Shown here one piece after another: positions 37,860-46,542 of a DNA stretch of 64,000 bases; positions within the stretch are counted from its first letter, which is position 1; every line of letters starts with the position of its first letter. The notes beneath the pieces were generated by a model. The model was not told the DNA's origin. It saw only the letters and a list, made by a program, of their open reading frames with translations, and did not search any database. The position numbers and the translations under genes are program-made. Origin of the DNA: Pseudomonas agarici (GTDB lineage Bacteria; Pseudomonadota; Gammaproteobacteria; Pseudomonadales; Pseudomonadaceae); contig NZ_FOAR01000012.1 in the NCBI RefSeq assembly GCF_900109755.1, positions 62,001 through 126,000 of the forward strand, read 5' to 3'.

Positions 37860-38846
37860 ATGGGACAGGCCGTGTTGAATAATAAGCTCGATCCGGGATC
37901 GGTAGGGCTGGTGGGTGAAGTGGCAGGGACGCCAACCCCGACCGAACCACGATACAGCGGGCAGATGGAATCTTTGGCGAAGCACTTTGAAGCCCTGGCG
38001 AACAATAGCTATCACCAGATGCTCGCGCTGGGTCGTAGTGTGTTGCTGGACAAAAGCGTCGAGACTTGTAATGCGTTCGAGGCGCGGGCGCTCGAACTGT
38101 ATCAGGCCTCCATTCAGCTTATTCAGGACGCGCTGCACCCAACCTCAATTATTTCGACTCAGGCGGAGCTTATCTTCCGTCATTTCGATGCCGGTGCGAT
38201 CGATCAACTGGCCGATGAACAATTAGGGCGCTTTTCAGACAGCATTGACCAGCTGTTTAGCCTGGTCGCAGGCAGCACCTCTTTGAATATCCGTGAGTTG
38301 GGCCTGCGCCTGGTTCGCGAGGGAGGGATGAGCGATTTCGAGGGTTTTCTGGAGACGGCCGAGAAGGAGGTCGTCGAATCATTGGTCTCATTCAGCGGCG
38401 ATGATGGGCCGCTGACCGATGTGCTGGATCATATCTATGCCAGGGACATAGATCTGGGCCTGGATCTGGACATAGGCGTCGCTTTGGATATGAAGACCTG
38501 GACATTGCAAGGCCCGGAGTTCAAAGAGTTGGCCGGCAGCGCCAGGGAAACCGTTGGGCCGCAGGTTGGATTGACCGATAGGCTCGATCCGGAACCGGAA
38601 TGGGTCTGGCTCGATGCTGAGGATAACGAGGTATTGGTAGAAGTCCTGAGGCCCAATGACGCGCCCTTGCAAGACCGTGAGATTGAAATGCTGGAAGACT
38701 GGCGAGTGGATGCGGATCTCGAAGCGGAGGTTTTTGCCTGGACATATGATCAGCCGGATGGCTATTGGAGCGGGCAAGTAGCCGTGCCACTATTGAATGA
38801 TATTGTCACGCCGGTTGGTTTTGTTAGTTACCATGAATTTGCCTGA
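37860..38846 (+). CDS. unrecognised 328-residue acidic protein
   Basis: The open frame is convincing: 328 codons, a good ribosome site (CAGGAGAT) and its own 123-bp leader. I do not recognise the product. It has no signal peptide or membrane segment and is strongly acidic, mainly alpha-helical in the first 180 residues (KHFEALANNSYHQMLALGRS, RALELYQASIQLIQDAL). There is an Asp/Leu-rich stretch (ARDIDLGLDLDIGVALDM), then an apparently beta-rich C-terminus (PEWVWLDAEDNEVLVEVLRP). The Gly/Pro/Thr-rich N-terminus could be an unstructured export signal, but no secretion genes are nearby. It looks like an accessory gene inserted between the sulfurtransferase and the YheT hydrolase. Confidence 0.7.
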   Translation: MGQAVLNNKLDPGSVGLVGEVAGTPTPTEPRYSGQMESLAKHFEALANNSYHQMLALGRSVLLDKSVETCNAFEARALELYQASIQLIQDALHPTSIISTQAELIFRHFDAGAIDQLADEQLGRFSDSIDQLFSLVAGSTSLNIRELGLRLVREGGMSDFEGFLETAEKEVVESLVSFSGDDGPLTDVLDHIYARDIDLGLDLDIGVALDMKTWTLQGPEFKELAGSARETVGPQVGLTDRLDPEPEWVWLDAEDNEVLVEVLRPNDAPLQDREIEMLEDWRVDADLEAEVFAWTYDQPDGYWSGQVAVPLLNDIVTPVGFVSYHEFA

Positions 38847-38873
38847 TCGATAGAAAGACACCGCGCGCTCCGC

Positions 38874-39887
38874 TCAACCTTGCTGATCTGCCAGCCACTG
38901 CGGGATCCGGCGCTCCAGGTAATAGCCCGGTTTGCGCAGGGTTCCGTCGACAAACCCGACATGCCCCCCTTTGCGCTGTAATTCGAACTCGGTGCCCGGT
39001 GCCAGCTCGCCGGGTTCCGGCAGGCTGTGGGGAAACACGAAGGGATCGTCCGCCGCTTGGATGATCAGGGTCGGCGTGCGGATTGCGCCGAGAAAGTATC
39101 GACTGGACGCGCGGCGGTAATAGTCTTCGGCATCCAGATAGCCATGCAGCGGTGCGGTCACCCGGCCGTCGAAATCCCAGAAAGTACGCATTCCCGCCAA
39201 CTGCCCGAGGTTCCTCAAGGCCGCCAGGCCGTCGACTCGCCCGTCATGCTGGAACTGGCGCTGTTTGTTCTTGATATAAGCAAGCATCTCGCGCATGAAG
39301 TGCGCTTGGTAGACCTTGGAAAAGCCCTGGCCGATGCGGTCTGCACACTGATCGAGACGAAACGGCACCGAGACCGCAACTGCCGCCCGCAGGCCGCTGT
39401 GGCCGGCGCTTTCCCCCAGATGCTTGAGCAGCACGTTGGCGCCCAGCGAGTAGCCTACGGCGTACAGCGTCGCCAGCGGTCGCTTGGCCTTCAGGTGGGC
39501 GATGGTCGCGGCGAGGTCTTCACTGGCGCCGGAGTGATAGCTGCGAGCCAACAGGTTCGGCTCTCCCGAGCAGCCGCGCCAGTTCAGCGCCACGCTGGTC
39601 CAGCCCTGGTTGGCCAGGGCCTGTTGCAAGCCGACGATATACGGTGAGTGGGATGAGCCGGTGAGCCCGTGCAGGAGTAGCACCAGGGGCGTCTTCGCCT
39701 CATGAGGACCGAACCAGTCAAGGTCGAGAAAATCGCCATCGTCCAGCCAGAACCGCTCGCGTTGGCGGTCGATAACGGCCTTCTTGCGCCAGAGCGGGCC
39801 CCACAGGGTTTGCAGGTGTGGGTTGCCCAGGCCTGGGGCCGGAGTGAAGTCCTGAACGTGCGGGGGGCAGGGAAATGACGGCGACAC
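38874..39887 (-). CDS. YheT-family alpha/beta hydrolase
   Basis: 337 residues. The typical N-terminus is PAPGLGNPHLQTLWGPLWR. It has the oxyanion segment LLLHGLTGSSHSPYIVGLQ, the nucleophile elbow AVGYSLGANVLLKH, an Asp in IIQAADDPFVF and the catalytic His in GGHVGFVDG. Substrates of the family are not defined; esters of medium-chain acids are cleaved by some members. The start is a GTG at 39887 and is uncertain. Confidence 0.88.
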   Translation of the reverse strand: MSPSFPCPPHVQDFTPAPGLGNPHLQTLWGPLWRKKAVIDRQRERFWLDDGDFLDLDWFGPHEAKTPLVLLLHGLTGSSHSPYIVGLQQALANQGWTSVALNWRGCSGEPNLLARSYHSGASEDLAATIAHLKAKRPLATLYAVGYSLGANVLLKHLGESAGHSGLRAAVAVSVPFRLDQCADRIGQGFSKVYQAHFMREMLAYIKNKQRQFQHDGRVDGLAALRNLGQLAGMRTFWDFDGRVTAPLHGYLDAEDYYRRASSRYFLGAIRTPTLIIQAADDPFVFPHSLPEPGELAPGTEFELQRKGGHVGFVDGTLRKPGYYLERRIPQWLADQQG

Positions 39888-39978
39888 AGGGAACTCGGAA
39901 TGAAGAGGTCAGGCAGTGCCGTGAGCAAGCCGTCACGGCAACTGCACTACAAAATGCGATACTCCTAAGTTGCCACAG

Positions 39979-41454
39979 TCATCTGGGTTGTTGCAGCTTT
40001 TTATCCGCGGGCAACGGGGTGGGCTGGCAACTTGTCTGCGCTGGCCGGGCCGCAGGCAGCGGCTGCTGGGGAACTGTCGGGCCGGAAGTCGTCACCACCC
40101 AACCGTTAGCGTCGAAGTGGCTATTCAAGGCGGCCTTGATTCTTTCGCGTGTCAAGCGCTGCGCCTGTTCGGCGAAGTCCGTCAGGCTCAGCGGCAGGCC
40201 ATGGCGGCCAATCAGAATCAGCTCCTGTAGGATGTCCGCGTTGCTTGTTCCGCTCAATACCATGTTTCCACGCATGCTCTGCTTGATGCTTTGCAGTTCC
40301 TGTTCAGTCGGGCCATCCCTGAGAAAAGCCGCGAACATTTGTTTGACCCGTTGGAGCACCGCGTCGCTGTATTGCGGTGGGATCGCAAGGTTGATGTGGA
40401 AGGGGCCATGGGCTTGCCAGTCGGTCAGTTGGGACGATACCGCGTAGGTAATACCATGCTGTTCGCGCAGCGCCTGCATCAGTCGATTATCGAAGCCACC
40501 GCCGAAGATCAGACTGGCGACATGGAGGGCAACATAGTCGGGGTGCTGGCGGGGCGGGGCGATCTGGGCGAGATCCAGTTGAAGCAGGGTGGTGGGGCGT
40601 TCCAGATGGGTTGCACCGATGATGCTGTCGCGCCGGTCGGCGTTGGCCTGTTGTGGCAACGCCGGGCCCTTGGGCAGGGCGTCGGAAATCTTCACACTGA
40701 TGACTTGCGCTTGCTCCTCCGAGAGATCGCCGACCAGCAGGATAATGGCATTGCCTGCGCTGTAAGCCTTTTGATGAAAGGCCCGTAACTGCTCGGCGGT
40801 GATCTGTGCGATGCTTTCCCGAGTGCCATAGAGGGGTTGGCTATAGGGGTGTCGTGGGTAGAGCGAGGGGGCAAACCGGTGGCTGATCCCGCTGCTCAAG
40901 GCCTCATCTTGGCGCATTTGCTGGTCGATGAGCTCGCTCTTTACCCGGCGAATGGCATCTGCGGTGAAGCTGGGCTTGCTCAGGATCTCGGCCAATAGCT
41001 GCAGGGCCGGGGTGCGCACGGCGGCGTCGCTGAGGCTACGCAAGGTAAAAAAAGCATGGTCCCGATCGACGCCATTGGTGATCGTCGCTCCCAGGCTGTC
41101 GAACGCGGTCATAATCGTACTGACGTCCTTGCCTTGCGAACCTTCGTTGAGCAGGCTCAAGGTCATGGCCGCGAGGCCGTGGCGATCACCGTCGTGCCGG
41201 CTGCCCGCGGCAAAGCTGACGGCCACGTCGATCAATGGCAGGCCATGGGTTTGAACAAAGAGCACCTTGGTGCCGTTGAGGGTTTTCCAGCCACGGACCG
41301 GGAGTGAGTAGGGTGTTGGCGTTTGATGATCGAGATCGCCCAGCGATTGTAAGGGAGCGACAGTTGTTGCGTGCACCTGCGTGGCGAGAAGTGAAAGGCC
41401 GACCAGTAGAGCCAGCACCGCGTTCAACAAAGCACGATAATATTTACTCATCAT
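39979..41454 (-). CDS. M16-family peptidase-like subunit, second copy (no zinc site)
   Basis: 491 residues from the ATG at 41454 (GGAGAAAGTC upstream), beginning with a signal peptide (YYRALLNAVLALLVGLSLLA). Two M16 half-domains follow, lacking HxxEH. The C-terminal half keeps the Arg/Tyr substrate pair region (LREQHGITYAVSS). It ends VTTSGPTVPQQPLP, almost as the partner at 43530-45020 does (VTAGPTVPQKPLP), so the two are paralogues. Together with the zinc-bearing subunit upstream, whose stop it overlaps, it should form a periplasmic heterodimeric peptidase. Confidence 0.88.
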   Translation of the reverse strand: MMSKYYRALLNAVLALLVGLSLLATQVHATTVAPLQSLGDLDHQTPTPYSLPVRGWKTLNGTKVLFVQTHGLPLIDVAVSFAAGSRHDGDRHGLAAMTLSLLNEGSQGKDVSTIMTAFDSLGATITNGVDRDHAFFTLRSLSDAAVRTPALQLLAEILSKPSFTADAIRRVKSELIDQQMRQDEALSSGISHRFAPSLYPRHPYSQPLYGTRESIAQITAEQLRAFHQKAYSAGNAIILLVGDLSEEQAQVISVKISDALPKGPALPQQANADRRDSIIGATHLERPTTLLQLDLAQIAPPRQHPDYVALHVASLIFGGGFDNRLMQALREQHGITYAVSSQLTDWQAHGPFHINLAIPPQYSDAVLQRVKQMFAAFLRDGPTEQELQSIKQSMRGNMVLSGTSNADILQELILIGRHGLPLSLTDFAEQAQRLTRERIKAALNSHFDANGWVVTTSGPTVPQQPLPAARPAQTSCQPTPLPADKKLQQPR

Positions 41455-42790
41455 GACTTTCTCCTGGGATGGCCAGGGCGACGCTGAGTCGCTCAGGAAC
41501 AAAGTAGGTTTGTGCGGCTTTTTGAATATCCAGGGGCGTGACAGCCTTCAGCAGATCCTGCTCTTGCTCCTGTTGTCTCCATGACAGACCGACGCTTTCC
41601 AGGGTGCCAAGTTTCTGCGCCTGGGCTTCCACCGAATCGCGGGCGAAAACCTCTTTTGCCAGCACTCGAGTGCGCGCGCGGTCAAGTTCCAGAGCGCTGA
41701 CGGGAGTTTTCTTCAGCGCTTCGAGCAGTGCCCACAGACGAGCCTGGATATCGTCCAGGCTTGGGTTGCTCTGGATGTCCAGATCGACGGCAATCGTCAA
41801 CAAACCATCCCCTCGATTGAACGCCTCATAGGTGGAACGGGCCCGAGTGATCCGCTCTTCCTGGAATTTCAACTGGCTAAAGATTCGCGAGCTGGGACCG
41901 ACGCCCAGCAACTCGTTGAGCAGGCGCAAGGTGTAGGCCGTATGCGGGTTGGTCGCGGTTGTCAGGCTGGGGACGTTGAAGGCCATGACCAGGCTGGGAA
42001 ACTCATTGCGGGTCCGTAGCGTGATCCGCCGTTCTCCCGGCGCGTTCAACTCCAGCGGTTGGCGGGTTTCGGGAAGCTCTCGGCTTGGCACGCCGGCGAA
42101 GTAGCGACGGGCCAGCGTTTCGACCTCAGTGGATGTCACATCGCCGACCACCACCAGGGTCGCGTTATTCGGTACATACCAAGTGGCGTACCAGTCTTGT
42201 AGTTGCCGGACGCTCATACGTTCCAGGTCGTGTTGCCAGCCGACGACCGAGGTGCGATAGCCACTGGTAGTAAAGGCAATACTGCGCATCTTCTCGTCGA
42301 GCAGTTCGGCGGGGGTATCGTCGACGTTCTGCGATCGTTCGTTCTTGATAACTTCGATTTCACGCTTGAAGGCGACCGGCGACAGGTGAGCGGTACTCAT
42401 CTGGTCGGCCATGATTTCCAGCGCGACACCCAGGGCATGCCGCGGCATGAGGTATTCGTAGGTGGTCGTGTCGTGGTTGGTGAAGGCGTTGATCCTGGCA
42501 CCGAGGCGCTCCATGATCGGGAAGGCCTGGCCGGGGCAGACTTTGCTGCTGCCCTGGAACAGCATGTGCTCCAGCGCGTGGGAAAGACCGGAATCACCCG
42601 GCGATTCGTAGCTGGAGCCGACTTTGTACCAAAGCTGGGCAGCCACAATGGGGGCTCGATGATCTTCGCGCACAACGATTTTCAGGCCGTTGTCCAATCT
42701 GAGTTCATGGGTATCGGGTATAGGGGCGGCGAGCGCAACGGTCGGCAGCAGGAGCAGGCCGAGCGCGAGATGGCGGGTGAGTTGTTGCAT
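41444..42790 (-). CDS. M16-family zinc metallopeptidase, second copy
   Basis: 448 residues from the ATG at 42790. Signal peptide (LALGLLLLPTVALA). The inverted zinc motif HALEH is in SGLSHALEHMLFQGSSK, with the distal Glu further on (EIEVIKNERSQ). A second half-domain follows. It is closely similar to the protein at 45017-46369 (same VGSSYE...GLSHALEHM block and YVPNNATLVVVGDV), so it came from duplication of the pair. It lies 125 bp after rsmD and probably degrades peptides in the periplasm. Confidence 0.9.
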   Translation of the reverse strand: MQQLTRHLALGLLLLPTVALAAPIPDTHELRLDNGLKIVVREDHRAPIVAAQLWYKVGSSYESPGDSGLSHALEHMLFQGSSKVCPGQAFPIMERLGARINAFTNHDTTTYEYLMPRHALGVALEIMADQMSTAHLSPVAFKREIEVIKNERSQNVDDTPAELLDEKMRSIAFTTSGYRTSVVGWQHDLERMSVRQLQDWYATWYVPNNATLVVVGDVTSTEVETLARRYFAGVPSRELPETRQPLELNAPGERRITLRTRNEFPSLVMAFNVPSLTTATNPHTAYTLRLLNELLGVGPSSRIFSQLKFQEERITRARSTYEAFNRGDGLLTIAVDLDIQSNPSLDDIQARLWALLEALKKTPVSALELDRARTRVLAKEVFARDSVEAQAQKLGTLESVGLSWRQQEQEQDLLKAVTPLDIQKAAQTYFVPERLSVALAIPGESHDE

Positions 42791-42915
42791 CGGTAGGGGA
42801 TCCTTGTGTCCTGGCGATTTTCGAAGGAACACAGTGATCCGGCTGGCGGGTGCGATGGCGGTACAGGAATAGTGATGACGGCGCGCAGATCAACGGGCCG
42901 TCATCAAGGATCGAG

Positions 42916-43530
42916 CTACAGGTCGGCGACGCCGCGTTGCCACAGCGCATAGTAGACCCGCCCCGACTTCTGCTCGCGGTGCAGGCGCCAGGTGCCCGGC
43001 AGGCCAAGGGTCGAAGGCGCGGTTTCGCTTTCGGTATAGATCCAGGCGTCAGCGGCCAGCCATTGGCGCTGCTCCAGCAGGGCACAGACGCCCGGTAGCA
43101 GGTTCTGGTTGAACGGCGGATCAAGGAACACCAGATCGAACGCCGTGGGCGCCTGGGTTTCCAGGTAGCGCAGGGCGTCGGCGGTGTGTACCTGGCCGAC
43201 GCTGCAGCGCAGGGTGCCCAGATGCTCGCGCAGGCTCGACACCGCCACGTGACTGGCGTCCAATGCCTGGCCCATGGCGGCGCCACGGGACAGGGCCTCG
43301 AGGAACAAGGCGCCGCTGCCGGCGAACGGGTCGAGCACCTTGGCCCCGGCAACATAGGGTGCCAGCCAATTGAACAGGGTTTCGCGCACGCGGTCGGGGG
43401 TCGGACGCAGGCCAAGGACATCGGGGAAACTCAGGCGTCGGCTACGCCATTGGCCACCGATGATACGTAACTGGTTCACACCGTTATGGGGGTGCGCGGG
43501 TTTCTTGCTGGGACGTGATGAATGGGCCAT
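42916..43530 (-). CDS. rsmD: 16S rRNA (guanine966-N2)-methyltransferase
   Basis: 204 residues. Rossmann methyltransferase with RIIGGQWRSRRLSFPDV, LRPTPDRVRETLFNWL, motif I VLDPFAGSGALFLEALSRGA and catalytic DPPFNQNL. It methylates G966 of 16S rRNA. Its start shares one base with the stop of the upstream M16 gene, a conserved arrangement in Pseudomonas. Confidence 0.96.
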   Translation of the reverse strand: MAHSSRPSKKPAHPHNGVNQLRIIGGQWRSRRLSFPDVLGLRPTPDRVRETLFNWLAPYVAGAKVLDPFAGSGALFLEALSRGAAMGQALDASHVAVSSLREHLGTLRCSVGQVHTADALRYLETQAPTAFDLVFLDPPFNQNLLPGVCALLEQRQWLAADAWIYTESETAPSTLGLPGTWRLHREQKSGRVYYALWQRGVADL

Positions 43531-45020
43531 TAATGCTCCGGGACCCCGAGTGGCTGTTCGACGGGTTTGTCGGTCGGCGGCGGTAGCGGCTTCTGCGGTA
43601 CCGTGGGACCGGCGGTGACGACGATCATCTTGTCGACACCCAAGTGTCTGTTCAGGGCCGCCTTGACCTGCTCGACGGTCAGCGCCTGGGTCTGCTGCAT
43701 GAAGTCTTCCAGGTAGTTCAGCGGCAGGTCATAGAAGCCCATGGAGCCCAGTTGGCCGACGATATCGCTGTTACTGGCGTTGGACAGCGGGAAGCTGCCG
43801 GCCATTTCACGCTTGGCGTCGTCGAGCTCCTTCTGGGTCGGACCGGACTTCAGGTAATCGGCCAGCACCTCTTCGACCAGCTTACGCGTGCCTTCGCTCA
43901 TCTCGGCGCGGGTCTGCAGGTTGATCATGAAGGGACCGCGAGCCTGCATCGGGCTGAACCCGGAGTAAATCCCATAGGTCAGGCCGCGTTTTTCCCGCAC
44001 CTCACTCATCAGGCGCGTGCCGAAGCCACCGCCGCCAAGGATCTGGTTGCCCAGAGACAGGGCTGGAAAGTCCGGATCGGCACGGTCGATACCCATCTGT
44101 GCGAGCAGGATGGTGGTCTGCTTGGACGGGAACTCGATATGCCCGGTGCTGGGTTGCGGGTCATGGGCCGGGGCAATTTTCGCCAGAGCCGGGCCTTTCG
44201 GCAGGGCGGCCGAGACTTGGGCGGTCAAGGCTTGGGCTTCACTGCGCGAGAGGTCGCCGACCAGGGCGATCACCACGTTGCCGGCGGCATAGGCCTTGGC
44301 ATGGAACGCTCGCAGTTGCGCAAGGGTGATCGGCGGAATGCTTTTGGCCGTGCCGTCGCTGGCATGGCTATAAGGGTGATCGCCATACAGGCGCCTGGAC
44401 AGGTCCTGGCTCGCCAGCTTGCCGGGGTTCTGCTTTTGGAACTCGAAGCCGGCCAGCAACTGGTTCTTGATCCGCGCCAGGGAGGTGGCTGGGAAGGTCG
44501 GCTTGCCGACGACTTCGGCGAACAGTTTCAGCGCCGGTTCGCGTTTGTCGGCGGCACTGAGGCTGCGCAGCGAGGCGACCGCCATGTCTTTGTAGGCACC
44601 GTTGCCGAAATCTGCGCCGAGCCCCTCGAAGCCTTGGGCGATGGCTCCGACGTCTTTGCCGGCCACACCTTCATTGAGCATGGCGTTGGTCAGCAGGGCC
44701 AGGCCGGGGATCTTGCCATCCTGGCTGCTGCCGGCGCCGAAGGTCAGGCGCAGATTGAACATCGGCAGCTCATGGGCCTCGACGAACAGCACCTTGGCGC
44801 CTTCGGCGGTATTCCAGGTCTGGACGTTCAAGGAACGGCGCGCCGGGGCCTTGTCGTCGAGTTCGGCGAGCGATTGCAGCTTATGGCTCGCTTTGGCTTC
44901 TTCCAGCACCTCGCTGGCCCTGGCGTCGCAGGGCGCGAGCAGGGACAGGGCCAAGCCGCCTGCGGACATGATCAGGGTCAGGCCGAGCAGGGTGAAACGA
45001 GAACCCTTGGGCTTATTCAT
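43530..45020 (-). CDS. M16-family peptidase-like subunit, first copy (no zinc site)
   Basis: 496 residues. It has an N-terminal signal or anchor (LLGLTLIMSAGGLALSLLA), the AELDDKAPARRSLNVQTW linker and two M16 half-domains. No HxxEH is present at the expected place (LRLTFGAGSSQDGKIPGLAL); the Arg/Tyr pair is kept (VREKRGLTYGIYSGF). It is the presumed non-catalytic partner of the zinc subunit, whose gene it overlaps by ATGA. The orthologous pair lies between rsmD and ftsY in P. aeruginosa. Confidence 0.92.
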   Translation of the reverse strand: MNKPKGSRFTLLGLTLIMSAGGLALSLLAPCDARASEVLEEAKASHKLQSLAELDDKAPARRSLNVQTWNTAEGAKVLFVEAHELPMFNLRLTFGAGSSQDGKIPGLALLTNAMLNEGVAGKDVGAIAQGFEGLGADFGNGAYKDMAVASLRSLSAADKREPALKLFAEVVGKPTFPATSLARIKNQLLAGFEFQKQNPGKLASQDLSRRLYGDHPYSHASDGTAKSIPPITLAQLRAFHAKAYAAGNVVIALVGDLSRSEAQALTAQVSAALPKGPALAKIAPAHDPQPSTGHIEFPSKQTTILLAQMGIDRADPDFPALSLGNQILGGGGFGTRLMSEVREKRGLTYGIYSGFSPMQARGPFMINLQTRAEMSEGTRKLVEEVLADYLKSGPTQKELDDAKREMAGSFPLSNASNSDIVGQLGSMGFYDLPLNYLEDFMQQTQALTVEQVKAALNRHLGVDKMIVVTAGPTVPQKPLPPPTDKPVEQPLGVPEH

Positions 45021-46369
45021 GGGCGAGGCTCCTCGGGCAATACATGGGCGACGCTGAGGCGTTCGCGGATGAAGTAGGCGCGGGCGGCCTTTTGGATATC
45101 TTCCGGCGTCACGCTTTGCAGTTCGGCCAACTCGTCGTCCATCAGTTTCCAGGACAGGCCGACGGTTTCCAACTGGCCGATGGCGGTGGCCTGGCTGGTG
45201 ATCGAATCACGCTCGTAGACCAGTCCGGCGATGACCTGGGCACGCACGCGTTCGAGTTCCTCGGCGGTGGGCGGCTGGGTCTTTAATTGATTCAGCAGGC
45301 GCCAGAGGCCGGCTTCGGTATCGGCCAGGGTTTTCTTCTTCTGCGTGTTCGGCGTTGCCGACAGGGTCAACAGGCTGTCGCCACGGCTGTAGGCGTCGTA
45401 GCTGGCCGAACCGCCGGAGATCAGTTCTTCGCCGCGTTCCAACTGGGAGGACAGACGGGCACTGTAGCCGCCGTCGAGCAGGGCGGCGATCAGCCGCAGG
45501 GCGTTGACCGCGCGCGGGTCCTTGGCGGTGGCGATGCTCGGTACGTTGAACCCGAATATCAGGCTCGGCAGTTGGGTCTTCACGTGTAGGGTAATCAGCC
45601 GTTCGCCGGGTTCGTCCAGCTCACGCGGGATCTTCGTCGGCGGCGTGTCACGCCGCGGGATCGCGCCGAAGTAGCGTTGGGCCAGCTTGCGTACCTCATC
45701 CAGGCTTACGTCGCCGACCACCACCAGGGTGGCGTTGTTCGGAACGTACCAGGACTGATACCAGTGGCGCAGTTCCTCGACCTTCATGCGGTCGAGGTCG
45801 GCCATCCAGCCAATGGTCGGCGTGTGGTAGCCGCTGGCCGGGTAGGCCATGGCCTTGAAGCGTTCATAGGCCCTGCCCATCGGCTGGTCGTCGGTGCGCA
45901 GACGGCGTTCTTCCTTGATCACTTCGATCTCGCGGCTGAACTCGTCGGCCGGCAGACGCAGGCTGGCCATGCGATCGGCTTCCAGTTCGAAGGCGACACC
46001 CAGGCGGTCACGGGCCAGGACTTGGTAATAGGCCGTGTAGTCGTCGCTGGTGAAGGCGTTCTCCTCGGCTCCCAGGTCGCGCAGGATCAACGAGGCTTCG
46101 CCGGGGCCGACTTTCTCGCTGCCCTTGAACATCATGTGCTCCAGGGCATGGGAAAGACCGGTCTGGCCTGGCGTCTCGTAGCTCGAGCCGACCTTGTACC
46201 AGATCTGCGAAACCACCACCGGGGCGCGGTGATCCTCACGGACGACGACCTTCAGGCCATTGTCGAGGGTGAATTCATGGGTCAATTGTGGGTCGGCGGC
46301 CATAGCCGCAAGCGGCAGACAAAGCGTGCCGAGCAACAGGCCAGCGGCGCGGCGTGCTAGAGCATTCAT
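45017..46369 (-). CDS. M16-family zinc metallopeptidase, first copy
   Basis: 450 residues. Signal peptide (AGLLLGTLCLPLAAMAA). HxxEH is in TGLSHALEHMMFKGSEKVGP and the third ligand region is EIEVIKEERRLRTDD. Two M16 domains, periplasmic. Related to insulinase/pitrilysin and mitochondrial processing peptidase. It is the first gene of the minus-strand unit M16-M16-rsmD, divergent from ftsY. Confidence 0.94.
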   Translation of the reverse strand: MNALARRAAGLLLGTLCLPLAAMAADPQLTHEFTLDNGLKVVVREDHRAPVVVSQIWYKVGSSYETPGQTGLSHALEHMMFKGSEKVGPGEASLILRDLGAEENAFTSDDYTAYYQVLARDRLGVAFELEADRMASLRLPADEFSREIEVIKEERRLRTDDQPMGRAYERFKAMAYPASGYHTPTIGWMADLDRMKVEELRHWYQSWYVPNNATLVVVGDVSLDEVRKLAQRYFGAIPRRDTPPTKIPRELDEPGERLITLHVKTQLPSLIFGFNVPSIATAKDPRAVNALRLIAALLDGGYSARLSSQLERGEELISGGSASYDAYSRGDSLLTLSATPNTQKKKTLADTEAGLWRLLNQLKTQPPTAEELERVRAQVIAGLVYERDSITSQATAIGQLETVGLSWKLMDDELAELQSVTPEDIQKAARAYFIRERLSVAHVLPEEPRP

Positions 46370-46542
46370 TCGTTTTTAAACCTGTAGGGCTGCCCGCTTG
46401 GTCTTAGCGTCGGCGGGCTAGGAGGTGCTAGGATACTGTGTTGCGCGCGAACAATCTGATCAAAAAGCAGTCTGTTACGCATCAGAATATTATTTGCCGA
46501 AGCGCCCCTTGGCGCGTCGCTACCTTGAGATAGCCGTCCTCC

